From an uncultured delta proteobacterium (GTDB taxonomy: Bacteria; Desulfobacterota; Syntrophia; Syntrophales; Smithellaceae): DNA of 52,825 nt. A model generated the notes under the pieces. It searched no databases. It saw only the letters and a program-made list of their open reading frames with translations, and was not told where the DNA came from. The stretch covers positions 1-52,825 of the forward strand of contig CAIVQG010000020.1 of NCBI GenBank assembly GCA_903907985.1, given 5' to 3'. The translations under genes and the position numbers were made by a program. This document shows, one piece after another, positions 1-7,826 of this stretch. The stretch's first letter is position 1, and the number at the start of each line of letters is the position of its first letter.

Positions 1-351
1 AATAATATAAGCCCAGTCAAAAGCTATGTTTTCGTTTTCCGCCGTAGTTCCTGCGGAATCCACAGCAAGTGTCGTGCTGGTTCCACTTCTGCTTCCTCCT
101 AAAACTCTTTCCATGACATCTGCACGGGTAACCAGAGTAAGACCGGGAGAAACAGTAAAATCGGTCCGGATACGCAATCTCTGGAAATAGAACGCCGTGG
201 ATGGACCAATATCTTTTGTTAGACTCGTTTTATCCAAATAAACACCAGCGACGTAGAACTCACCGCTAATTTTTACATCAGCAGCCAAAGCCGCTGTGCT
301 GAAGACCGTCAAAAGTCCCAGCGACAACAAAACCAACCATAATCTCTTCAT
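1..351 (-). CDS. Porin-like outer-membrane protein, N-terminal part (cut by window edge)
   Basis: The ATG at 351 opens a frame that runs off the left edge, so only about 117 residues are visible. They begin with a clear signal peptide: basic MKRLW, a hydrophobic core, then an AALAA-type cleavage region near residue 24. The mature part alternates polar and hydrophobic residues as in beta strands (for example GEFYVAGVYLDK and FYFQRLRIRTDF). This is the usual start of trimeric-porin-like or putative outer-membrane proteins of deltaproteobacteria. A strong AGGAGG ribosome site lies about 9 bases upstream. The call rests on the signal peptide and strand pattern only; another secreted beta-barrel is possible. 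It is the last gene at this edge and is separated by about 150 bp from fdhD. Confidence 0.6.
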   Translation of the reverse strand, partial: MKRLWLVLLSLGLLTVFSTAALAADVKISGEFYVAGVYLDKTSLTKDIGPSTAFYFQRLRIRTDFTVSPGLTLVTRADVMERVLGGSRSGTSTTLAVDSAGTTAENENIAFDWAYII

Positions 352-499
352 CTTTCCTTTTCCTCCTGGAATATCTGCAAATTTAATTGTTTTATATACG
401 GATATTTTGCATAGTTAAATAACATTATGAGTTATTTTTGTAAAGCAAATATTGGAGCATTTAGTAATTATTTGTAAGAATAAAAGAAATAAAGAATTA

Positions 500-1327
500 T
501 TAACAATTGACAAGAATACGTTCCGGATGAGTGTAAACAATAAACTTACCTCCTCTGACCGAACCAATGATGGTGATGCCTGCCTCTTCTGCCAGTTCGA
601 TGGCCAGAGTCGTAGGCACGGAAATGGAGATCACGACCGGCACACCCAGGCACCACACCTTATGGACGATCTCCGACGATACGCGACCTGTTCTGACAAT
701 CGTCTTGTCGGACAGATCGATCCCGCCCAGTAGAGCATAACCTCCCAGCATGTCGATCGTATTGTGCCGACCGATATCTTCCCGTACGGCAATAATCTCG
801 GCGTTAACAGTAGCCAGCGCCGCCGCATGGGTACCTCCTGTAGAGTCATGGAGAGATGCCATAGACAGGAAATCATCCATCATTCGAAAAACCTTCTCCG
901 GTTTTATTTGTACGGACAGTTCTTCCCTGATCGGTTGCCGGTTCAATGCCTGCAAGGCCCCCATGCCCCGCGCCCCACTGGAGGCAATCGTTTTGTGGGA
1001 AGACAGGATTACAGGGACCGGATTTCGCGTCTTTACATGAACCCGATGTTCGGTATCCGCTATTTCTATTTTTTCGATTTCATCTGGGGAGTTAAGCAAG
1101 CCTTCCGACCGGAGAAAACCGACGGCCAATTCACCGGCATACCGGCCAGAACAGGCAATAACAGAGATCTTCTGAGTGTTCAGAGCAATCTCGAGATGGA
1201 TTTCCCGGATGATCTCTTTGTGCTCACGCGAAAAAACACCGTCTTTAAACTGCCGCACTTCCCGAATTGCGGTCTCTTTTATTACCGTCATCTGGATGTG
1301 CTCCCTGATCATTCGGTGTTCCATCAT
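500..1327 (-). CDS. fdhD: FdhD-family formate dehydrogenase accessory sulfurtransferase, lacking the catalytic Cys loop
   Basis: FdhD moves sulfur from IscS to the molybdenum/tungsten bis-MGD cofactor and is needed for active formate dehydrogenase. The 275-residue frame keeps the family hallmarks: STGGTHAAALA (about 160-172), REDIGRHNTID, a GRVSSEIVHK segment, PTTLAIELAEE and the C-terminal YTHPER. The loop that normally carries the CxxC motif (CGVCG, Cys121 in E. coli) instead reads SSGARGMG at residues 116-123, with no cysteine; the protein has only three cysteines elsewhere. It may therefore be a divergent paralogue that binds rather than transfers sulfur, or an inactive copy. Three ATG codons lie close together (1327, 1324, 1312 region) and the Shine-Dalgarno is weak, so the exact start is uncertain. 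The nearby tungstate/molybdate uptake operon fits a formate dehydrogenase context. Confidence 0.85.
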   Translation of the reverse strand: MMEHRMIREHIQMTVIKETAIREVRQFKDGVFSREHKEIIREIHLEIALNTQKISVIACSGRYAGELAVGFLRSEGLLNSPDEIEKIEIADTEHRVHVKTRNPVPVILSSHKTIASSGARGMGALQALNRQPIREELSVQIKPEKVFRMMDDFLSMASLHDSTGGTHAAALATVNAEIIAVREDIGRHNTIDMLGGYALLGGIDLSDKTIVRTGRVSSEIVHKVWCLGVPVVISISVPTTLAIELAEEAGITIIGSVRGGKFIVYTHPERILVNC

Positions 1328-1361
1328 TATGAACTTTCTTTTCCGCTAAGAAAGTATAGGA

Positions 1362-1372
1362 AAGACGTTGCT
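1362..1372. promoter_or_regulatory. 11-bp motif upstream of fdhD, shared with the tup regulator upstream region
   Basis: The plus-strand 11-mer AAGACGTTGCT occurs here, 35 bp upstream of the fdhD start, and again at 8883-8893 upstream of the tup operon regulator. Both copies lie close to a TAGGA string (1356-1360 and 8873-8877). Both genes belong to Mo/W cofactor metabolism and are read on the minus strand. A shared operator is an inference from this match alone. Confidence 0.3.
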
Positions 1373-1448
1373 GTATGTCAATGAAATAATTGGCATAAAA
1401 TAATCATACTTTTCTGACCAACTTGTGATATAGGACGCTCGACACGTG

Positions 1449-1484
1449 AACCACAGGGATCACTTACCCCTGTGGTTTTTATTT
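1449..1484 (+). terminator. Terminator-like hairpin in the leader of the ABC-F gene (possible attenuator)
   Basis: A 10-bp perfect stem (AACCACAGGG at 1449-1458 with CCCTGTGGTT at 1468-1477) is followed by a T-rich tract to 1484. It reads as a rho-independent terminator on the plus strand, yet it sits only 22 bases before the ATG of the ABC-F gene. Part of its 3' side (ACCCCT, 1466-1471) is complementary to the AGGGGT of the ribosome site (1493-1498). It may therefore switch the downstream gene; alternatively it is simply a terminator of a plus-strand transcript with no visible gene. Confidence 0.55.
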
Positions 1485-1506
1485 TGTAAAAAAGGGGTTA
1501 AACAGC

Positions 1507-3144
1507 ATGATCAGCGCCAACAACGTTGCCCTCGCTTATGGCAAGAGGGTTATTTTTAAGGACGTCAACATCAAATTCATCCCGGGCAACTGCTACGGTC
1601 TCATCGGAGCCAACGGCTCGGGAAAGTCTACTTTTCTCAAGATACTCGCCGGCGACATAGAGGCCGACAGCGGAGAGATTACTCTGGGACCAAAGGAGAG
1701 GCTCGCAATCCTCCGGCAGGACCAGTTTGCCTTTGATGAAGAAACAGTTGTCAATACAGTCATCATGGGACATGAGAAGCTTTACAAGATCATGGCCGAG
1801 CGCGAAGCAATCTATGCCAAGACTGATTTTTCCGAACAGGACGGAATTCGCTCCGCGGAAATAGAGGCACAATTTGCCGAAATGAACGGATATGACGCAG
1901 AGTCTGAAGCGGCGGTGCTCTTAAACGGACTCGGCATTCCGGAAGAGTTGCAACAAAAAAAGATGAAGGAACTGGATGGCAGCGACAAGGTTAGAGTACT
2001 CCTGGCTCAGGCTCTCTTCGGTAATCCGGACGTACTGCTCCTCGACGAACCGACGAACCAGCTGGATCTTCAATCTATCGCCTGGCTGGAAGATTTTCTC
2101 TTCCGCTTTCAGAGCACGGTTATTGTCGTCTCGCACGACCGCCATTTTCTGAATCAGGTTTGCACCCATGTGGCGGATATCGATTTTGGAAAAATTCAGG
2201 TGTACGTTGGAAACTACAACTTCTGGTACCAGGCAAGTCAGCTCAACCTAAAGCAAAAGCAGGACGAGAACCGGAAGCTGACGGACAAGGCCAATGAGCT
2301 CAAGGAGTTCATCGCGCGTTTCAGTTCCAACGCTTCTAAGGCTAAACAGGCCACCTCGCGGAAAAAACTTCTGGATAAACTTAATATTGAAGATATCCCC
2401 GTCTCTTCGAGAAAGTATCCTTATATCGCATTTAAGCCCGAACGCCCCTGCGGCGACGTCATTCTGGAGATTCAAGGACTTTCCAAGACAATTGACGGTG
2501 CTTGTATCCTGAACGATCTAACGCTGAGCGTCAGAAAAGGAGATAAAATTGCCTTCGTCGGGGGTAACAGTCTGGCTAAGACAACTCTCTTCCAGATATT
2601 AGCCGGAGAGCTCGCGCCGGACAGCGGAAGCTTTCGCTGGGGAGGAACCATTACGTCCGCCTATTATCCGAAGGACAACAGCGCATACTTCACCGCCGAT
2701 CTGAACCTGGTCGAGTGGCTTGGCCAGTTCATCCCTCCCACAGAAGGGGAGTCTTTCTCCCGGGGTTTTCTCGGTAGGATGCTTTTCTCTGGGGACGAAG
2801 CTCTGAAGAAAACCAGCGTTATCTCCGGAGGTGAACGCGTGCGTTGCATGCTGGCCCGAATGATGTTAGTCGGCGCCAATGTCCTGATGCTGGATGAACC
2901 CACCAACCATCTGGACATGGAATCCATAACCGCCCTGAACAATGGCCTTATTGCTTTTACAGAAGTCGTTCTCTTCTCTTCCCACGACCATGAATTCGTC
3001 TCTACAATCGCGAACCGCATAGTGGAAATAACACCACGGGGGATTATCGACCGGAGAATGGGGTTTGAAGAGTATATGGAGAATGAAGAAGTGGTACGGC
3101 TGCGGGATGAGATTTGTCAATCGCACCGGGCGCTTGACCTTTAA
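1507..3144 (+). CDS. ABC-F family ATPase, YbiT-like (ribosome-associated)
   Basis: ABC-F proteins are soluble twin-cassette ATPases that act on the ribosome exit site, relieving stalls or protecting against antibiotics. This one has 545 residues, the usual length. NBD1 shows Walker A GANGSGKST (about 35-43) and Walker B VLLLDEPTNQLD. NBD2 shows ISGGERVRCMLARMM and VLMLDEPTNHLDMESI, the last typical of the YbiT subgroup. There are no membrane segments. Two motifs are eroded: the NBD1 signature is LDGSDKVR instead of LSGG, and the NBD2 Walker A reads GGNSLAKTT. It is the only plus-strand gene in the left 20 kb and has a good ribosome site (AAAGGGG, 1491-1497). The hairpin just before it suggests attenuation. 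It converges on the thioesterase gene with a 32-bp gap. Confidence 0.88.
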   Translation: MISANNVALAYGKRVIFKDVNIKFIPGNCYGLIGANGSGKSTFLKILAGDIEADSGEITLGPKERLAILRQDQFAFDEETVVNTVIMGHEKLYKIMAEREAIYAKTDFSEQDGIRSAEIEAQFAEMNGYDAESEAAVLLNGLGIPEELQQKKMKELDGSDKVRVLLAQALFGNPDVLLLDEPTNQLDLQSIAWLEDFLFRFQSTVIVVSHDRHFLNQVCTHVADIDFGKIQVYVGNYNFWYQASQLNLKQKQDENRKLTDKANELKEFIARFSSNASKAKQATSRKKLLDKLNIEDIPVSSRKYPYIAFKPERPCGDVILEIQGLSKTIDGACILNDLTLSVRKGDKIAFVGGNSLAKTTLFQILAGELAPDSGSFRWGGTITSAYYPKDNSAYFTADLNLVEWLGQFIPPTEGESFSRGFLGRMLFSGDEALKKTSVISGGERVRCMLARMMLVGANVLMLDEPTNHLDMESITALNNGLIAFTEVVLFSSHDHEFVSTIANRIVEITPRGIIDRRMGFEEYMENEEVVRLRDEICQSHRALDL

Positions 3145-3176
3145 ATTCTCTTGAGAGCCTGATATTAAATTGCGAA

Positions 3177-3998
3177 TTATTTCTTCCTGAACTGTGCGAT
3201 CTGGCGAGACACAACTAAAAGTTTCCCGTTTTCATCCCACAGTTCGCCGTCTTCCTCCACTATGCCGCTGGTCACGAAATGGGAACGGAAAACAGCTTTT
3301 ATCCAAGGGGTATCCGATATCGCTCTCAAACTAACGGAATATTCGATAGTGGGAACCCACGATAACGCCCCGTGTCTTGCCAGCACGGGCGGCGGAAAAG
3401 CATCAGCCATCAGCAAAAGGGAAAGATAATCGCTGGGACGGTTATCATTGAATTTGATCCAACCCCTGTGTTCAGATATCATTGCCAGTTTACCTTCTCC
3501 CTTAATCCATCCGGCACATGCCGGATCAAGCAGCACATCCATATTCGAAAACAGGGTGTATTTAGGTAAGGCGGGAAAAGGAAAACAATCATCACGCGAA
3601 GGGACCAGCGGCGGTTCTTTCTCATATCTATTCTCATCCGCGCAATCATCATCACCCGTAAAGGTTCCCCACCCGCGGGTTTTTTCGATACCGTTTTGCA
3701 TCAGTCTGGCCTGCAGGCGGTTAAACTGTTTTCCTGTAGAGATTGCTTCAACCATGACTGTGGAAGGGCACGGTTCGCCTCTGACAAGATAATTTGCCGT
3801 GACAATCACCGGCCTTTTCTTATCGCTCATCTGCTGCATGGCGGAAGTCATAAAGGCCATTAAATAACCGCCATTAGGATCGCCGTTGACAGACCAATTA
3901 TTAGTGATTATTCCTTTAAAGGAAGATTCGCCCGCAGGCTCCATGCGTAAGTCGTTATCAAAGCAATACTGAAGGGGCGTTGGCTCGGGAGATATCAT
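3177..3998 (-). CDS. Acyl-CoA thioesterase-like protein (double hotdog, 4HBT_3 type)
   Basis: The 273-residue protein fits the TesB-like/4HBT_3 family of double-hotdog thioesterases that hydrolyse acyl-CoA. Visible family signs are the GDPNGGYLMAFMTSAM helix region (about 39-54), the RPVIVTANYLVRGEP strand, and a second half with GWIKFNDNRPSDYLSLLLMADAFPPP and WVPTIEYSVSLRA. No signal peptide is present. The start has AGGAAG upstream at good spacing. The gene stands alone between the ABC-F gene (convergent) and the tup operon, with about 200 bp of upstream DNA that must hold its promoter. The substrate cannot be read from the sequence. Confidence 0.75.
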   Translation of the reverse strand: MISPEPTPLQYCFDNDLRMEPAGESSFKGIITNNWSVNGDPNGGYLMAFMTSAMQQMSDKKRPVIVTANYLVRGEPCPSTVMVEAISTGKQFNRLQARLMQNGIEKTRGWGTFTGDDDCADENRYEKEPPLVPSRDDCFPFPALPKYTLFSNMDVLLDPACAGWIKGEGKLAMISEHRGWIKFNDNRPSDYLSLLLMADAFPPPVLARHGALSWVPTIEYSVSLRAISDTPWIKAVFRSHFVTSGIVEEDGELWDENGKLLVVSRQIAQFRKK

Positions 3999-4208
3999 AA
4001 TATTTCTTCCTGTAATTCGTCTAAATATTTTTCTATTAACTGTTCTTCAACAGTCAAATATAAAATTTAAATACTATGTAACTTTTGTCAGGTCAAGTAA
4101 GTAGTAGTGAAAAGTTGCAGGGGAGATATTTTTTTACCCGACGGGCAAAAGAATTAAAGAATGCGTCAACGATGAACCGATATTGCGAATAAACATCAAA
4201 AATTATAT

Positions 4209-5294
4209 TTATTTTTCCCGCCTCATTAAATGCACGGCCGTGGCTTTAAAAGAAACTACAACAATTGACCCTTCGCATATGTTTAAATCTTCGCAGGAAG
4301 AAACCGTGATGTAAGCAACAAGAGGAAAACCGCAGTCTAAAATCATTTTATAGAAGAATGCTTGACGAATAATTTTCTGAATTTTTGCTTCAAAAACATT
4401 ACGGGCACTGGTTTTTTCCGGCATGACCGGTGAGACGGTGATATTTTCCGGCCTTAAACAACAGTAAACATTTTCTCCCGGCAGGAAATTACCAACGGCT
4501 TCAATAATTTCCCCGGCTACAGAAATCTCCATAAGTCCAGCCCTGGTAGTCTGGACAGTTCCTTCCAATATCGTTTCCGTACCGACAAAACTTGCAACAA
4601 ATTCGGAGTCCGGTTCGTTAAATATCTGAGCGGTTGTTCCCGATTGGATAATTTTACCCTCAACCATTACCGTCACATCCTGTGCCAGACGCAATGTTTC
4701 ATCACGATCATGCAGCGCCAGGACGGCCGTAATTTTCGTTTTTTCCAGAATGTTGTGCAGATCCTCCATCAGGGTTTCCCGTGTCGGAGGATCGAGCGAA
4801 TTAAATGCCTCATCCATTAATATCAGCTCCGGCTTTAAGGCAAAGGCACGAGCCAGCGATACTCTTTTAGCTTCCCCGCCGGAAAGTGTTTTCGCCGATC
4901 TGGTGGCCAGAGAACTGATACCGAAATAGTCCAGGGATTCACCGACACTCTTTTGAATTTCACTACCCGATAGATGCCGGAATTTCAGGCCCAAAGCAAC
5001 ATTCTTAAAGACGGACGTACTGAGCAACAGCGGTTCCTGAAAAACAACAGATATGTTCCGGCGCATACGCGAGCGGTTGGCATTATTATCTACGGGAACT
5101 CCCCGATAATAAATCTTTCCCTGATCCGGTTTTAATAACCCCGCCATTGTTAAAAGAAGTGTTGACTTACCAGCGCCATTGGGACCGATCAGGGCAAGGA
5201 TTCTACCCTCTTCGACATTCAGCTCGCTGATATCCAGCACAGTTACGCCGCCCCGCTGAACAATCAAATTTTGCACCGTAAGAATATTATTCAT
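4209..5294 (-). CDS. tupC: Tungstate/molybdate ABC transporter ATPase with C-terminal TOBE-like domain
   Basis: This is the ATP-binding subunit of an oxyanion importer. The cassette (about 1-235) carries Walker A GPNGAGKST, signature LSGGEAKRVSLARA, and Walker B ELILMDEAFNSLD. Residues about 240-361 form a TOBE/MOBE-like domain (EGTVQTTRAGLMEISV..., CCLRPENITV) that in this family senses or binds the oxyanion. The ATG overlaps the last codons of the permease gene by 4 bp (ATGA), so translation is coupled. It is the last gene of the operon regulator - binding protein 2 - binding protein 1 - permease - ATPase. Tungstate is favoured over molybdate because of the TupA-type partner; the sequence alone does not prove the ion. 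Confidence 0.88.
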   Translation of the reverse strand: MNNILTVQNLIVQRGGVTVLDISELNVEEGRILALIGPNGAGKSTLLLTMAGLLKPDQGKIYYRGVPVDNNANRSRMRRNISVVFQEPLLLSTSVFKNVALGLKFRHLSGSEIQKSVGESLDYFGISSLATRSAKTLSGGEAKRVSLARAFALKPELILMDEAFNSLDPPTRETLMEDLHNILEKTKITAVLALHDRDETLRLAQDVTVMVEGKIIQSGTTAQIFNEPDSEFVASFVGTETILEGTVQTTRAGLMEISVAGEIIEAVGNFLPGENVYCCLRPENITVSPVMPEKTSARNVFEAKIQKIIRQAFFYKMILDCGFPLVAYITVSSCEDLNICEGSIVVVSFKATAVHLMRREK

Positions 5295-5989
5295 CGTGGA
5301 TGTTGCCTTTGTTGTACTTGCGTGAGTAGGAGATTAACCAGAAATGCCAGGATCAAAAGAATAATACCGAGCGCAATGGCGATATCAAAATTTCCTTTGC
5401 TCGTTTCCATAACCGTGGCCGTGGTAAGCACGCGGGAGTACCCTTTGATATTACCTCCAACCATAATGGAAGCGCCTACTTCGGAAATAACGCCGCCAAA
5501 ACCGGCCATGACAGCTGCCAGAAGCGGCAGCCGGGACTCTTTGATCAATACCCACACCATCTGCAACCGGCTGGCCCCAAGAGATAGAATCTGTAAACGT
5601 AAATTCGGCGGCAGATTTTGAATGGCAGCCAGCGATATTCCCATGACAATTGGCGTGGCGATAATCGCCTGCGCAACAATCATGGCATAAGGGGTATAAA
5701 GAATTTCCAGAAATCCTAGTGGGCCGCTGCGCCAGATCAGAATCGTCACAAACAGACCCACAACGACCGGCGGCAGACCCATGCCGGTATTAATCAAACT
5801 GATGACCAGCCTCTTTCCTCGAAAGTTTGTTAACGCAACCATTGTTCCGATGGAAACGCCAATGAAAAGACTGATGAACGTAGCTGTACCCGATATTTGC
5901 AAAGACAGCCACGTAATGCCCATAACTTCCGGATCAAAACTGAGGATCAATTCAAAAGCTTTGATGATTCCTTGAACAATTAATTCCAC
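5291..5989 (-). CDS. tupB: Tungstate ABC transporter permease
   Basis: The 232-residue protein has about five to six hydrophobic segments and the BPD-type permease pattern, with the cytoplasmic EAA-like loop (ASRLQMVWVLIKESRLPLLA followed by GFGGVISEVGASIMVGGN) that docks on the ATPase. TupB/WtpB-type features include TGMGLPPVVVGL and the NIKGYSRVLTTATVMETSKG segment. Translation starts with GTG at 5989, supported by AGGTGTG a few bases upstream. It is 16 bp after the tupA stop and overlaps the ATPase gene by 4 bp. It forms the membrane channel for tungstate (or molybdate) handed over by TupA. Confidence 0.88.
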   Translation of the reverse strand: MELIVQGIIKAFELILSFDPEVMGITWLSLQISGTATFISLFIGVSIGTMVALTNFRGKRLVISLINTGMGLPPVVVGLFVTILIWRSGPLGFLEILYTPYAMIVAQAIIATPIVMGISLAAIQNLPPNLRLQILSLGASRLQMVWVLIKESRLPLLAAVMAGFGGVISEVGASIMVGGNIKGYSRVLTTATVMETSKGNFDIAIALGIILLILAFLVNLLLTQVQQRQHPR

Positions 5990-6005
5990 TCAACACACCT
6001 GACAG

Positions 6006-6872
6006 CTATTTCCCTAAATCTTCCACTTTCTTCCCGGCATCAGGGAAAAACAAAGGAGAACCAAATTTATCCACACCAAAGCTTTTGATAATCTCCTGAG
6101 TCCGTTTGGAAACCATGAACTCAGCAAACGCTTTTGCGCCTTCGCCATTGGCTTTCGGCCATTTGGTGCTGTTCACTTCAATCACATGATAGATGTTGAG
6201 CAGCGCCGCATCACCTTCCACCAGAATATTCAAGGCGAGATTTTTTTTCATCGCTAAATAGGTGCCACGGTCAGCCAAGGTATAGCCCTTTTTCTCAGAG
6301 GTTACATTAAGTGTCTGTCCCATGCCTAATCCGGTTTGTTGATACCATTTCTGGTTTTCCGGATTGACACCGGCTGCTTTCCACAATTTCTTTTCCTGAG
6401 AATTCGTTCCCGAATTATCGCCGCGCGATATAAACAACGCATTGGCCATGGCGATCTGCTTCAGAGCTTCGGTTGACGATTTCACCCCTTTGATTTTGGC
6501 CGCATCAGCACCCGGGCCGACAATAATAAAATCATTGTGCATCACCAGACGCCGGTTGATTCCGTAGCCTTCAGCAACAAACTTCTTTTCGGCATCCGGT
6601 GAATGAACCAGCATTACATCGGCTTCGCCTTTTTGTCCCATGGCCATGGCCTGTCCGGAACCTACAGCAATTGTCTTGACAAAATAACCAGTTTCTTTTT
6701 CAAAGACAGGGAGCAAAACATCGAGCAGTCCCGAGTCCTGCGTGCTGGTGGTCGTCGCCAGAATAATATTTTTTTGTTTCGGTGCGGCATAGAGATTCGC
6801 TGCTCCCGACACAACAAGCAATGCAGCTATCATTAACGTTATGATCAATCTACTGTTTCTGAACATTTTCAT
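6006..6872 (-). CDS. tupA: Tungstate-binding periplasmic protein TupA
   Basis: The protein (288 residues) starts with a signal peptide (basic MKMFRNSR, hydrophobic core, cleavage near AANLYAAPK at about 30). The mature end carries the TupA hallmark TTTS (residues 40-43) in ATTTSTQDSGLLDVLLP, the oxyanion-binding loop. Further family marks are DVMLVHSP, FISRGDNSGTNSQEKKLWK, YTLADRGTYLA and LLNIYHVIEV. It binds tungstate with high affinity and delivers it to TupB. AAGGAG precedes the ATG. The DNA just upstream is a heptamer tandem repeat. A second paralogue lies immediately upstream in the same operon. Confidence 0.92.
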   Translation of the reverse strand: MKMFRNSRLIITLMIAALLVVSGAANLYAAPKQKNIILATTTSTQDSGLLDVLLPVFEKETGYFVKTIAVGSGQAMAMGQKGEADVMLVHSPDAEKKFVAEGYGINRRLVMHNDFIIVGPGADAAKIKGVKSSTEALKQIAMANALFISRGDNSGTNSQEKKLWKAAGVNPENQKWYQQTGLGMGQTLNVTSEKKGYTLADRGTYLAMKKNLALNILVEGDAALLNIYHVIEVNSTKWPKANGEGAKAFAEFMVSKRTQEIIKSFGVDKFGSPLFFPDAGKKVEDLGK

Positions 6873-6888
6873 AAGTACTCCTTAGATG

Positions 6889-6923
6889 TTGATTGTTGAT
6901 TGTTGATTGTTGATTGTTGATTG
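6889..6923. repeat. Heptamer tandem repeat (TTGATTG x5) before tupA
   Basis: Five perfect head-to-tail copies of TTGATTG fill most of the 59-bp gap between the second binding-protein gene and tupA. On the mRNA they read CAATCAA and lie directly upstream of the tupA ribosome site. Such arrays can change copy number by slippage. Any effect here would be on spacing or mRNA processing, because 7-bp steps in a non-coding gap do not alter a reading frame. Confidence 0.9.
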
Positions 6924-6931
6924 TTTATTAT

Positions 6932-7786
6932 TTATTTCTTGTGCGTTTTTTGCCATTCCTCAGAATTGGGGAAGAAAAGAGGCGCACCGTATTTGTCCCT
7001 GCCGAAATCCCGTATAATCAACTGGCCTTTCTGAGGAGAGGTCAGCCATTTTACAAACGTCATGGTATCAAGGTTGTTGACCCTGGGGAATTTTGCCGGA
7101 TTGACCGGGAGCAGGGAAATGAAGTTCAAAAGTGCTTCATCGCCTTCTACCAGAATGACCAGTTTGATTGAATCCTTCAGCGACAGGTATGTGGCGCGGT
7201 CAATCACCGTATAGGCTGCCTGCTGATCTGCATATTTTAAAGTAGGAACATTGCCCTCAGACCCCTTTTCGTAAATTCCATACCATGCGCCCTGGGGCTG
7301 GACGCCCGCTTTTTGCCAGAGTTCCATCTCCGTCACATGCGTTCCTGACTTGTCTCCGCGGCTAATAAACTTCACACCCTTATCCATAATTTTTTTCAAA
7401 GCTGCAATTGCCGACTTTTCTAACTTGATCGCCGCCGGATCGGCAGCCGGACCAACAATCACAAAATCATTATACATCAGAGGAATTCTCTGTGTGCCGA
7501 AACCGTCAGCAACAAACTTTTCTTCAAGAGATTTAGCATGCGCCATTACCAGATCAATCTGGCCACTTTCGGCCATCTTCAGCGCCGCTCCTGTTCCCGC
7601 ACCAACGTGACGCACGCGGATGCCCGTATCCTTTTCAAACTGATCCTCCAGAGCACGCACAACCCCCGAATCAATCGGACCGATCGTACTGGATAAAAAC
7701 ACAAATTTGTCACCGTCTGCGGCCAGTGCCAGACTGGAACATAGCAAAATAAACAGCACCAGGCATTTTCCAACAATGACTTTCAT
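6932..7786 (-). CDS. Second TupA-like periplasmic binding protein, altered ligand loop
   Basis: The 284-residue protein has a signal peptide (MKVIVGKCLVLFILL, cleavage near LALAADG at about 23) and the same fold signs as tupA: DLVMAHAKS, DFVIVGPAADPA, FISRGDKSGTHVTEMELW, AYTVIDRATYLSL and LLNFISLLPV. The TTTS loop is replaced by LSSTIGPIDSG at about 31-41, so ligand preference may differ (for example molybdate or another oxyanion). AAAGGAG stands before the ATG. It precedes tupA in the operon and probably feeds the same permease. A recent duplication is unlikely because the two proteins are well diverged. Confidence 0.82.
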   Translation of the reverse strand: MKVIVGKCLVLFILLCSSLALAADGDKFVFLSSTIGPIDSGVVRALEDQFEKDTGIRVRHVGAGTGAALKMAESGQIDLVMAHAKSLEEKFVADGFGTQRIPLMYNDFVIVGPAADPAAIKLEKSAIAALKKIMDKGVKFISRGDKSGTHVTEMELWQKAGVQPQGAWYGIYEKGSEGNVPTLKYADQQAAYTVIDRATYLSLKDSIKLVILVEGDEALLNFISLLPVNPAKFPRVNNLDTMTFVKWLTSPQKGQLIIRDFGRDKYGAPLFFPNSEEWQKTHKK

Positions 7787-7826
7787 TTTTCAAGCTCCTT
7801 TCGTTTTTCTGTTCTAAGGATGATTT

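Noticed and set aside
764-1384. 206-codon plus-strand frame opposite fdhD
   Set aside because: It is the antisense shadow of fdhD; composition is unlike a protein (scattered Cys, His, Arg) and no start signals are present.
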